A DNA stretch of 8,985 nucleotides from Candidatus Parcubacteria bacterium (GTDB lineage: Bacteria; Patescibacteriota; Minisyncoccia; Phycocordibacterales; UBA1006), in NCBI GenBank assembly GCA_027031875.1, contig JALVPH010000071.1, forward strand, positions 1 to 8,985, written 5' to 3'. Both the position numbers and the translations under genes were made by a program. Under the pieces are notes generated by a model, which was given only the letters and a program-made list of their open reading frames with translations, made no database searches and was not told the DNA's origin. This document shows positions 1 to 5,506 of the stretch, piece after piece (the stretch's first letter is position 1; every line of letters starts with the position of its first letter).

Positions 1-31
1 GTTTTAGGGTTTGTTGCTCGTAACATAGCAA

Positions 32-47
32 AGAGAGAGAGAGAGAG
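32..47. repeat. (AG)8 dinucleotide microsatellite
   Basis: Eight uninterrupted AG units lie upstream of the alkD promoter. Read on the minus strand this is (CT)8, directly downstream of a perfect TTGACA hexamer (54-49) and upstream of TATGTT (27-22). Tracts like this are prone to slippage. The stretch from base 1 to the alkD start otherwise holds no gene I can identify, although the alkD frame happens to be open back to base 1. Confidence 0.9.
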
Positions 48-58
48 CTGTCAAGCGA

Positions 59-87
59 TTTACGCTTTACTCGCTTTGTTCTATATT
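59..87 (+). promoter_or_regulatory. Predicted alkD promoter, leaderless type
   Basis: A -35-like TTTACG (59-64, four of six consensus bases) is followed after 17 bp by the -10-like TATATT (82-87, five of six). Only six bases separate the -10 box from the ATG at 94, so transcription should begin at or next to the start codon. This decides the start: the in-frame TTG at 76 lies inside the promoter. Confidence 0.6.
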
Positions 88-93
88 TACTCT

Positions 94-810
94 ATGACTA
101 CACTCCTCAAGGAACTGAAACAGTACGCCTCACCGGAACGAAAGAAAAGCAATGAACGATTTTTCAAAACAGGGAAAGGTGAGTATGGTGAAGGAGATGT
201 ATTTCTTGGTGTTCGTGCTTCTGATATACGAAAAGTCGCAAAAGAAAATCTCGCAATAGGTTTTTCTGATTTGCAGAAACATATTGCATCACAATTTCAC
301 GAGCTGCGATTGTGTGCAATTATCATTCTTGTGGAGAAAAATAAGAAAGCACGTAGAGAAGGCGATAGAAAGTTACAGAAACAAATTTTTGATTTTTACC
401 TCAAGAATACGAGGCACGTTAATAGTTGGGATCTTGTTGACGTGTCAGCCCATCATATCGTAGGGCAAGCTATTGTAGATAAATTAGAGAAGAAACAGGT
501 TCTGGATACGCTCGTGCGATCAGAAAATCTTTGGGAGCGGAGAATTGCTATTGTTGCAACGTGGGCATTCATACGAAAAGGAGATATTGATACTACCTTG
601 CGACTCTCAAAAAAACTTTTAAACGATAAAGAAGATCTTATACACAAAGCGGTAGGGTGGATGTTGCGTGAAGCGTGGAAGAGGGACGCGCAAAAAGTCG
701 AAGACTTTTTGCGCGTCCACTCCCACACACTCCCACGAACCACACTTCGCTACGCAATTGAACGAATGGGAGAAAGGAAACGAAAACGCTTTCTTCGTGG
801 AAACATTTAA
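94..810 (+). CDS. alkD: AlkD-type DNA alkylation repair glycosylase
   Basis: The 238-residue product matches the AlkD family in length and pattern. These HEAT-repeat DNA glycosylases remove N3- and N7-alkylated purines without flipping the base out. The family's catalytic and DNA-contacting residues are recognisable: the NSWDLVD motif gives Trp112 and Asp116, WERR gives the Arg149/150 position, and VGWMLRE gives Trp189. The C-terminal PRTTLRYAIERM (214-225) is also typical. The ATG at 94 is preferred over the upstream in-frame TTG because a -10 box lies at 82-87. The gene stands alone with its own promoter; the next gene has a separate promoter 42 bp downstream. Oddly, a perfect 16-bp inverted repeat lies inside the coding sequence at 684-718, but the protein there still has normal family length. 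Assignment to the family is confident; the exact substrate range is inferred. Confidence 0.93.
   Translation: MTTLLKELKQYASPERKKSNERFFKTGKGEYGEGDVFLGVRASDIRKVAKENLAIGFSDLQKHIASQFHELRLCAIIILVEKNKKARREGDRKLQKQIFDFYLKNTRHVNSWDLVDVSAHHIVGQAIVDKLEKKQVLDTLVRSENLWERRIAIVATWAFIRKGDIDTTLRLSKKLLNDKEDLIHKAVGWMLREAWKRDAQKVEDFLRVHSHTLPRTTLRYAIERMGERKRKRFLRGNI
684..718. repeat. Perfect 16-bp inverted repeat inside alkD
   Basis: GGACGCGCAAAAAGTC (684-699) and its exact reverse complement (703-718) flank the 3-base loop GAA. The arms run GC-rich, A5, short core, loop, core, T5, GC-rich. It lies in the coding sequence at the C-terminal helices and does not disrupt the reading frame. A perfect stem of this length is uncommon inside a gene. 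It is not a normal terminator, because the T-tract is followed by GC pairs. Confidence 0.9.
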
Positions 811-840
811 CCGACTGTTTCTCAAAATAGATATTTCCCC

Positions 841-846
841 TATAAT
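841..846 (+). promoter_or_regulatory. Consensus -10 box (TATAAT), leaderless start for the 853 gene
   Basis: A perfect TATAAT ends six bases before the ATG at 853. With the usual 6-8 base distance to the transcription start, the mRNA would begin at the start codon. No convincing -35 hexamer is seen 16-18 bp upstream. Confidence 0.6.
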
Positions 847-852
847 AGAACT

Positions 853-1662
853 ATGTCACGATGGGCAAACAGAAGGAGAAAGAGAATCCTCATCATATTT
901 GGAATTGTTTTCCTCATCATCTTCGTTCTTGTGGTAATCCACATTAAAAACGCGAAGAAACCGACGTGTTTCGATGGAATCAAAAACGGGACGGAGACAG
1001 GAGTTGATTGCGGGGGATCGTGTCCAAAACTGTGTGAGAATCAGATGCGTAATCTCATCGTATGGTGGGAGAGGCCTTTTAAGGTAACGGATGGGGTCTA
1101 TAATCTCGTTGCTTACGTTGAGAATCAAAATACGGATGCGGGTATTGAACAAATTGAATACGAATTTCGCGTGTATGATAAAGATAACATCCTCGCAGCA
1201 GAACCACGAAGAGGGACCACGTTTGTAGAAGCAAATAAACGATTCGCAATTTTCGAACCGAACGTGCAGACAGGAGATAAAGAGGCGTACACGGTCTTCT
1301 TTAAGATCCTTTCAAAGCAGGATTGGAAGAAGGTAAATCCAGATTTTCGTTACACGCTTTTGAAAGTGCAATCTCCTATTCTCACGCGCGTGCAAACCGC
1401 TCCCCACCTTCAGGCTCGCGTAGAGAATACGAGTCTCTACGATTTTGTAGATGTTCCGGTTGTTGCACTCATCTATAACCATCGGGGAAATGCAATTGCA
1501 GCGAGCCAAACATACATCGATAGGATTAACCACAGAGAATCCAAGAAAGTCTACTTTTCATGGCCGGAGTCATTCGGGACGGATGTTGCGCGAACAGAAA
1601 TTATCCCCAGAGTAAATCCTTTCTTAGATATTGGGAAAGCACCTCAATCTACTATTTCGTAA
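853..1662 (+). CDS. Membrane-anchored extracytoplasmic protein with C..DG..NG.ET..DCGG motif, function unknown
   Basis: I do not recognise a named family for this 269-residue protein. A short arginine/lysine-rich start (residues 3-11) precedes one hydrophobic helix (about 11-30), which predicts an N-in signal anchor with the rest outside the membrane. A cysteine motif follows: C39, C53, C57 and C61 in the pattern C-x13-C-x3-C-x3-C, containing DGIKNGTETGVDCGG. Motifs of this kind recur in secreted proteins of several bacterial and archaeal groups and may bind metal or form disulfides. The remainder looks like two beta-rich domains: about 66-170, and about 172-255 with VENTSLYDF and VPVVALIYN. 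These resemble FxLYD or Ig-like folds, but that is a guess. The stop codon lies 8 bp before the rodA start, so the two are probably co-transcribed and the protein may act in envelope growth. Confidence 0.85.
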   Translation: MSRWANRRRKRILIIFGIVFLIIFVLVVIHIKNAKKPTCFDGIKNGTETGVDCGGSCPKLCENQMRNLIVWWERPFKVTDGVYNLVAYVENQNTDAGIEQIEYEFRVYDKDNILAAEPRRGTTFVEANKRFAIFEPNVQTGDKEAYTVFFKILSKQDWKKVNPDFRYTLLKVQSPILTRVQTAPHLQARVENTSLYDFVDVPVVALIYNHRGNAIAASQTYIDRINHRESKKVYFSWPESFGTDVARTEIIPRVNPFLDIGKAPQSTIS

Positions 1663-1670
1663 GAGTATGT

Positions 1671-2810
1671 ATGTTTTTTCCTACGCAATTACGAGCAAAA
1701 ATTGATTGGTCTGTTATTGTTGCACTTATACCGCTTATAGTAATGAGCCTTTCAACACTCCATTCATTCTCTTTTTGGGGGGAGAATTTTTTCCTTCGCC
1801 AATTACTATGGTTTGTATTCTCCTTCTCTCTTCTATTTATTACTTCCTCAAGTGATTTTTCATTCCTTAAGAAAACTTCTAATGCAACGATACTCTATAT
1901 CACGTCTCTCATACTCCTCATTTCCGTTTCATTTTTTGGCGCGAAAGTGAACGGAGCTCGTTCTTGGATTCACGTTGCAGGGTTTTCGTTCCAACCTGCG
2001 GATCTTATGAAGATGGCGCTCATCATTCTCCTCTCTAAGTACCTCGCAAAACGTCATCTCGCGCTTAAATCATTTACTCATGTCATTATCACCTTTCTTT
2101 ACTTTTTCATCCCCTTTCTTTTCGTCTTTTTTCAACCTGACTTTGGATCTGCGCTCATTCTTCTTGTAGTGTGGTTTGGAATGGTGATGCTCTCTGGGCT
2201 CTCAAAGAAATATTTTTTCCTCTTCCTTATGCTTGGTGTAACCGCTTCGTTCGGCCTCTGGTCTTTCGTGCTCCACGACTATCAAAAGGAGCGCATCATC
2301 ACCTTCCTTCACCCGCTCTCTGATACTCATGGAGCAGGCTACAATGCGTATCAGTCAATGATTGCGGTTGGATCAGGAGAAATAGTTGGAAGAGGTGTTG
2401 GGTACGGAACACAGTCGCGCCTCTCATTTCTTCCTGAACATGAAACAGACTTCATTTTTGCCGCGATTGCGGAAGAGTGGGGGTTTGTTGGTGTATTTAT
2501 TTTACTTATAAGTTTTGCATTCCTTATTTTTCGGCTTCTTTCTTATATAGAGCATTTTAACGGAAATTTTGAGCGTCTCCTTACTATCGGATTTGTTCTC
2601 TATCTCTCTGCACATATTATTGTAAATGTAGGGATGAATATTGGTTTAATGCCAGTTACAGGTGTTCCACTTCCATTTGCTTCTTATGGAGGGTCTCATT
2701 TACTCATAGAGTTTTTTCTTCTTGGTCTTATCTTTAGTTTTCGTGCGCAAACACGTTCTGCGTATGTTTACAAGCAAAAACGTGCAGATGAGTATCTTCA
2801 TTCTTTTTGA
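1671..2810 (+). CDS. rodA: SEDS-family peptidoglycan glycosyltransferase RodA
   Basis: RodA polymerises lipid II into glycan strands during cell elongation, working with a class B penicillin-binding protein in the inner membrane. The 379-residue product is highly hydrophobic with about ten membrane segments. It carries the SEDS signatures: NGARSW (95-99) followed by GFSFQPADLMK, QPDFGSAL (155-162), the large loop with YNAYQS, GSGEIVGRGVG and GTQSRLSFLPEHETDFIFA, and near the C-terminus GVPLPFASYGGS (331-342). The essential extracellular Asp is Asp260 in TDFIF. The LPE..TDFIF form is more like RodA than FtsW. Position 343 is His, where Ser is more usual. The ATG at 1671 is the first plausible Met; the frame is open upstream into the previous gene but encodes nothing family-like. 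No clear ribosome binding site is seen. No class B PBP gene is in the window. Confidence 0.95.
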   Translation: MFFPTQLRAKIDWSVIVALIPLIVMSLSTLHSFSFWGENFFLRQLLWFVFSFSLLFITSSSDFSFLKKTSNATILYITSLILLISVSFFGAKVNGARSWIHVAGFSFQPADLMKMALIILLSKYLAKRHLALKSFTHVIITFLYFFIPFLFVFFQPDFGSALILLVVWFGMVMLSGLSKKYFFLFLMLGVTASFGLWSFVLHDYQKERIITFLHPLSDTHGAGYNAYQSMIAVGSGEIVGRGVGYGTQSRLSFLPEHETDFIFAAIAEEWGFVGVFILLISFAFLIFRLLSYIEHFNGNFERLLTIGFVLYLSAHIIVNVGMNIGLMPVTGVPLPFASYGGSHLLIEFFLLGLIFSFRAQTRSAYVYKQKRADEYLHSF

Positions 2811-2830
2811 TTTAAAAGAATCTTTTACGT

Positions 2831-2862
2831 ACAAAAAAGAGGGTTACCTCCCTCTTTTTTGT
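2831..2862. terminator. Bidirectional intrinsic terminator between rodA and tRNA-Ser
   Basis: ACAAAAAAGAGGG (2831-2843) pairs perfectly with 2850-2862 around a 6-base loop, giving a 13-bp stem. The A-tract in the left arm and the T-tract in the right arm let it stop transcription from both sides: rodA on the plus strand and the converging tRNA on the minus strand. Confidence 0.88.
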
Positions 2863-2886
2863 AATTATAATCTAATAGCTTATCAG

Positions 2887-2973
2887 CGGAAGTGGTGGGA
2901 TTCGAACCCACGATACGCGTTAACGTATGCTGGTTTTCAAGACCAGTGCCTTCAACCACTCAGCCACACTTCC
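2887..2973 (-). tRNA. tRNA-Ser (anticodon UGA)
   Basis: On the minus strand an 87-base tRNA folds with acceptor strands GGAAGTG and CACTTCC, a D arm, and the anticodon arm CTGGT-CTTGAAA-ACCAG with anticodon TGA (2939-2937). A long class II variable arm follows (stem ATACG/CGTAT), then the T arm GTGGG-TTCGAAT-CCCAC. The discriminator is G. The 3' CCA is not encoded (the genomic bases are CTG), so a CCA-adding enzyme is needed. It reads serine codons of the UCA type. The converging terminator at 2831-2862 should end its transcript. Confidence 0.97.
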
Positions 2974-2985
2974 ACCAAAGATGTT

Positions 2986-2991
2986 AGCATA
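2986..2991 (-). promoter_or_regulatory. Possible -10 box of tRNA-Ser
   Basis: On the minus strand TATGCT (2991-2986) lies 12 bases before the tRNA 5' end, giving a predicted start a few bases upstream of the mature tRNA. No strong -35 hexamer is visible. Confidence 0.4.
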
Positions 2992-3012
2992 GAGAATTAT
3001 TTTTTCAAATGG

Positions 3013-3041
3013 TTGCCCATACCGTTATTTTTTTATATACT
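3013..3041 (+). promoter_or_regulatory. Predicted promoter of the PD-(D/E)XK gene, leaderless type
   Basis: TTGCCC (3013-3018), a 17-bp spacer and TATACT (3036-3041, five of six) form a good sigma-70-type promoter. The ATG at 3050 begins eight bases after the -10 box, so the transcript is expected to start at or within two bases of the start codon. This promoter probably also drives ruvX and the helicase gene. Confidence 0.6.
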
Positions 3042-3049
3042 TCACCTCG

Positions 3050-3409
3050 ATGAGAAATACTCAACGAAAAGGTGATATTGCCCTCACACAGGCGATAGCA
3101 ACATTTACGAAGTTCGGATACGATGTCTCTCTTCCTGTTACCGAATCAGCATCGTATGATCTTGTTGTGGATGTTAACAATGTTCTTTATAGAGTTCAGG
3201 TCAAATATACCTCAGGAAAAGAAATTGATTTACGTAATATTCATTCTAATTCAAGAGGATATGTTATTAAAAAAGCTTCTAAAAAAGCATACGATTGGTT
3301 GTATGTATATAGTTCAGACGGTTCAGAGTTCTTACGGAAAGAATGTTTGACAGGACGTAGATCTATCAACACAACAGTATTAGAAAGGTTAACGAAAGAT
3401 AGCATATGA
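3050..3409 (+). CDS. Small PD-(D/E)XK nuclease-like protein (group I intron endonuclease type)
   Basis: The 119-residue protein fits the PD-(D/E)XK superfamily, closest in pattern to the group also found in group I intron homing endonucleases such as I-Ssp6803I. An N-terminal helix with KGDIALTQAIATF precedes GYDVSLPVTESASYDLVVD (23-41), where Asp37 is the core acidic residue. YRVQVKY (47-53) supplies the Gln50-x-Lys52 form of the (D/E)xK motif. The remaining part, to 119, is short and has no recognised DNA-binding domain. Its last four bases overlap the ruvX start (ATGA), indicating translational coupling. It begins just past a tRNA-Ser gene, a common integration site. By eye it is more AT-rich than ruvX and the helicase, which could indicate recent acquisition. 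A DNA-cleaving role is inferred; it could instead be a structure-specific resolvase-like protein or an inactive binder. Confidence 0.8.
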   Translation: MRNTQRKGDIALTQAIATFTKFGYDVSLPVTESASYDLVVDVNNVLYRVQVKYTSGKEIDLRNIHSNSRGYVIKKASKKAYDWLYVYSSDGSEFLRKECLTGRRSINTTVLERLTKDSI

Positions 3410-3855
3410 AATACCTCGGAATTGATTACGGAACAAAGCGGGTAGGCCTTGCAGTATCAGATCCACTTGGGACAATTGCCTTTCCTCGTGAAATTGTAGC
3501 GAACGATGAAAAGCTTATTGAGAAACTCACACAACTCATTAACGAGGAAGGAATTACTGCCGTCGTGGTGGGAAAATCGCTCACCCTTACAGGGGAAGAG
3601 AATATCCTCCAGAGAAAAATTGATTCATTCGTAGAGAAGCTTAAAGAGAGGCTTGGCGACCGTGTGTCGTTCCACTTTCAAGATGAGCGAATGAGTTCCC
3701 ATGCGGTTCATATGAATTTCTTTTCAAAAGAAGAGAAGCGTTCTCGAAAACACTTCTCTCAAAAGGAGAAGGAGCGAAAAACGCGTCACATTGATGCAGA
3801 AGCAGCAGCGGTTATTCTTCAACGTTTCCTCGATAGGAATGTTTCGCAATTTTAG
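3406..3855 (+). CDS. ruvX: RuvX/YqgF-family Holliday junction resolvase-like nuclease
   Basis: YqgF proteins have an RNase H fold. They have been linked to pre-16S rRNA 5' processing and to Holliday junction resolution. This 149-residue version shows GIDYGTKRVGLAVSD (5-19) with catalytic Asp7, the conserved DER at 93-95 with Glu94, and the closing helix HIDAEAAAVILQRFLD (128-143) with Asp130. All three acidic positions are kept. The loop that usually reads VVGLPL is VVGKSL here. A strongly charged stretch (about 107-127) lengthens the protein by several residues over the usual 138 or so. The gene starts inside the last codons of the upstream nuclease gene (ATGA overlap) and the helicase gene follows after 22 bp. 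The family call is firm. Which of the two family roles applies cannot be told from sequence, but its neighbours favour DNA processing. Confidence 0.95.
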   Translation: MKYLGIDYGTKRVGLAVSDPLGTIAFPREIVANDEKLIEKLTQLINEEGITAVVVGKSLTLTGEENILQRKIDSFVEKLKERLGDRVSFHFQDERMSSHAVHMNFFSKEEKRSRKHFSQKEKERKTRHIDAEAAAVILQRFLDRNVSQF

Positions 3856-3871
3856 TGTGCTAGGGTAGTAT
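3843..3871 (+). promoter_or_regulatory. Possible internal promoter for the helicase gene
   Basis: TTCGCA (3843-3848) and TAGTAT (3866-3871) are 17 bp apart. The -10 box ends six bases before the ATG at 3878, the same leaderless spacing seen at other genes here. It overlaps the end of ruvX, so the helicase may be expressed both alone and with the upstream genes. Confidence 0.5.
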
Positions 3872-3877
3872 GAAGGT

Positions 3878-5206
3878 ATGACACAAGATCTTGCACTCCA
3901 TTTGATGAAAAGCGGAAAGAATGTATTTCTTACGGGAGCTCCTGGAACAGGGAAAACGCACATACTAAAAGAGTATATTGCTTACCTCAAGGAGCATAAT
4001 ATCCCTTTCGCGGTTACTGCACCAACCGGTATCGCAGCGAGCCATATAGGAGGAACAACACTCCATAGCTTTTTTGGGATTGGACTTAAGGATAGTCTCA
4101 CACAGTATGATATTGAAGCGCTTACCGAGAAGAAGTACCTCTGGGACCGTATGGCAAAGTTAAAGGTGCTCATTATTGATGAGGTATCGATGCTCTCCCC
4201 AAACCTCTTCCGTTCTCTCGATGCACTCTTGCGCACATTCAAATTTTCTATGGAACCATTCGGTGGGGTACAGCTCGTTCTCGTGGGAGATTTCTTCCAA
4301 CTCCCTCCTATTCGTGGCGGAGAGAATGGGGAGCGATTTATTTTTCAGACATCTTTATGGAATGAACTTCAACTTTCTGTATGTTCGTTAGAGCATTCCT
4401 ATCGTCATAATGATGATGAACTCTTTCACATTCTCTCCTCTATCCGGAAAGGAACATTTGGGGAACGCGAGCACCTCTTATTGAAAGAGCGGATGCGCCC
4501 CCTTGAAGAGGAGGGAGAGATAGGAACACGACTCTATACTCACAATGTAGATGTGGATCGTATGAACGAGGTAATGCTCGCGGAACTTCCAACCCCTCCG
4601 CAATACTACGAGGCGAGCGGAAAGGGGGCAAAGCGATGGAGAGAGAAGATTTTTCAGACCTCACTCTTGAGTGAAAAACTCTACCTTAAAAAGGATGCAC
4701 TTGTTCTCTTCATCAAGAACAACTTTGAGAGAGGGTATAACAACGGAACGCTTGGAAGGGTAGTTGATTTTGAAGAAGGTCTCCCTGTAGTGAAGACACG
4801 AGATGGGGAAGAGATTCTCGTCCGACCAGAGACATGGGAACATCGTGATGTGGAGGGGAAGGTGCTCGCGAGCGTGCAACAACTTCCGTTACGCCTCGCG
4901 TGGGCGATTACTATCCATAAATCACAAGGAATGACACTCGATGCAGCAGAGATTGACCTGCGAAAGACATTTGCTCCAGGACAGGGCTACGTCGCGCTCT
5001 CTCGTCTTCGCTCCCTTTCAGGACTTTACTTGAGAGGGGTCAATAGAATGGCATTTGTAGTTGATAAAGATGCGCGTGAGTATGAGAAGCGAGTAGTCGA
5101 AGAATCGAAACAGCACCATGCCTCTTTTCTTCAGATGGGGGAAGAGGAGAAGGAAGAGTTATATCGCACCTTTCGTGACCGCGTCACAACAAAAAAGAAG
5201 GGCTAA
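3878..5206 (+). CDS. Pif1-like superfamily 1B DNA helicase
   Basis: This 442-residue ATPase has the Pif1/RecD2-type helicase motif set. Walker A is GAPGTGKT (20-27), motif Ia is TAPTGIAA (47-54), and Walker B is LIIDEVSML (98-106). Motif III is VGDFFQLPP (136-144), motif IV is LEHSYRH (171-177), and the C-terminal motifs are AITIHKSQGMTLD (343-355) and GQGYVALSRLRS (368-379). Pif1 helicases unwind 5' to 3' and resolve G-quadruplexes, R-loops and stalled forks. Nothing is appended beyond the core except a short charged tail (about 396-442). The start follows a -10 box by six bases. The stop codon overlaps the stop of the minus-strand gene by two bases, leaving no space for a terminator. The family is clear; the cellular task is inferred from neighbours (nuclease, RuvX). 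Confidence 0.92.
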   Translation: MTQDLALHLMKSGKNVFLTGAPGTGKTHILKEYIAYLKEHNIPFAVTAPTGIAASHIGGTTLHSFFGIGLKDSLTQYDIEALTEKKYLWDRMAKLKVLIIDEVSMLSPNLFRSLDALLRTFKFSMEPFGGVQLVLVGDFFQLPPIRGGENGERFIFQTSLWNELQLSVCSLEHSYRHNDDELFHILSSIRKGTFGEREHLLLKERMRPLEEEGEIGTRLYTHNVDVDRMNEVMLAELPTPPQYYEASGKGAKRWREKIFQTSLLSEKLYLKKDALVLFIKNNFERGYNNGTLGRVVDFEEGLPVVKTRDGEEILVRPETWEHRDVEGKVLASVQQLPLRLAWAITIHKSQGMTLDAAEIDLRKTFAPGQGYVALSRLRSLSGLYLRGVNRMAFVVDKDAREYEKRVVEESKQHHASFLQMGEEEKEELYRTFRDRVTTKKKG

Positions 5207-5463
5207 TCCCTTCCAAAGTTATCGTTTCCCCCGTATCTCGGGCAGTCGTTTGGATCGTATGGACAATCACGACCGAAGGTTTCTTCCCACATATCACAAT
5301 CCGCAGCGAACTGTTCACAGAATTCTTTAAACTCCAACATTTCTGCTTCCTCTTCGAACGTTTGCTCACCGTACCTCCAAGCGTTTAATTTTTCATCGTA
5401 TCCTTCGTAGGGAATTTTTTCATTATCGTCGTTGTTGTTAACGTGTTCTGGATTAAAGTTCAT
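5203..5463 (-). CDS. Small acidic four-cysteine protein, unknown function
   Basis: I do not recognise this 86-residue protein. It is strongly acidic (about 24 Asp/Glu against 7 Lys/Arg) and rich in Asn and aromatic residues. Four cysteines at 49, 56, 67 and 74 form a symmetric C-x6-C-x10-C-x6-C pattern that could hold zinc or two disulfides. There is no signal peptide or membrane segment, which favours a cytosolic metal-bound form. Support for a real gene: it fills exactly the space between the helicase and truB, its ATG is preceded by GAGGA (3 bp spacing) on the minus strand, and a TATAAG box (5492-5487) overlaps the truB -10 box. The composition does not look like the antisense of a coding frame. 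Its TAG stop shares bases with the helicase TAA. It could still be a chance open frame; homologues would settle this. Confidence 0.58.
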   Translation of the reverse strand: MNFNPEHVNNNDDNEKIPYEGYDEKLNAWRYGEQTFEEEAEMLEFKEFCEQFAADCDMWEETFGRDCPYDPNDCPRYGGNDNFGRD

Positions 5464-5486
5464 ACTTCCTCTATTTCTATTAATGG

Positions 5487-5494
5487 CTTATAAT
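5487..5494. promoter_or_regulatory. Overlapping divergent -10 boxes for truB and the four-cysteine gene
   Basis: On the plus strand TATAAT (5489-5494) points to a start near 5501, leaving about six leader bases before the truB ATG at 5507. On the minus strand TATAAG (5492-5487) points toward the small acidic gene, with about 17 leader bases. Because the two boxes overlap, polymerase could probably use only one direction at a time. Confidence 0.5.
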
Positions 5495-5506
5495 TCGTAT
5501 TCCACT

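Noticed and set aside
76..93. TTG start giving six extra residues to AlkD
   Set aside because: These bases hold the likely -10 box (82-87), and the family begins near MTTLLKEL.
1560..1670. Upstream ATG extension of RodA into the preceding gene
   Set aside because: It would overlap the preceding gene by about 100 bp and encodes residues unlike any SEDS N-terminus.
2887..3049. Integrated element attachment site at the tRNA-Ser gene
   Set aside because: I found no repeat of the tRNA 3' end elsewhere in the window and no integrase; only the nuclease-like gene is suggestive.
2722..3075. Plus-strand open frame containing WWDSNPR and LQPLSHTS
   Set aside because: This is the well-known false translation across the antisense of a tRNA-Ser gene; the rest covers the rodA end and a terminator.
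5432..5506. Longer TruB N-terminus from 5432 or 5483
   Set aside because: Both starts lie upstream of the predicted -10 box at 5489-5494, and the added hydrophobic residues are not found in TruB.
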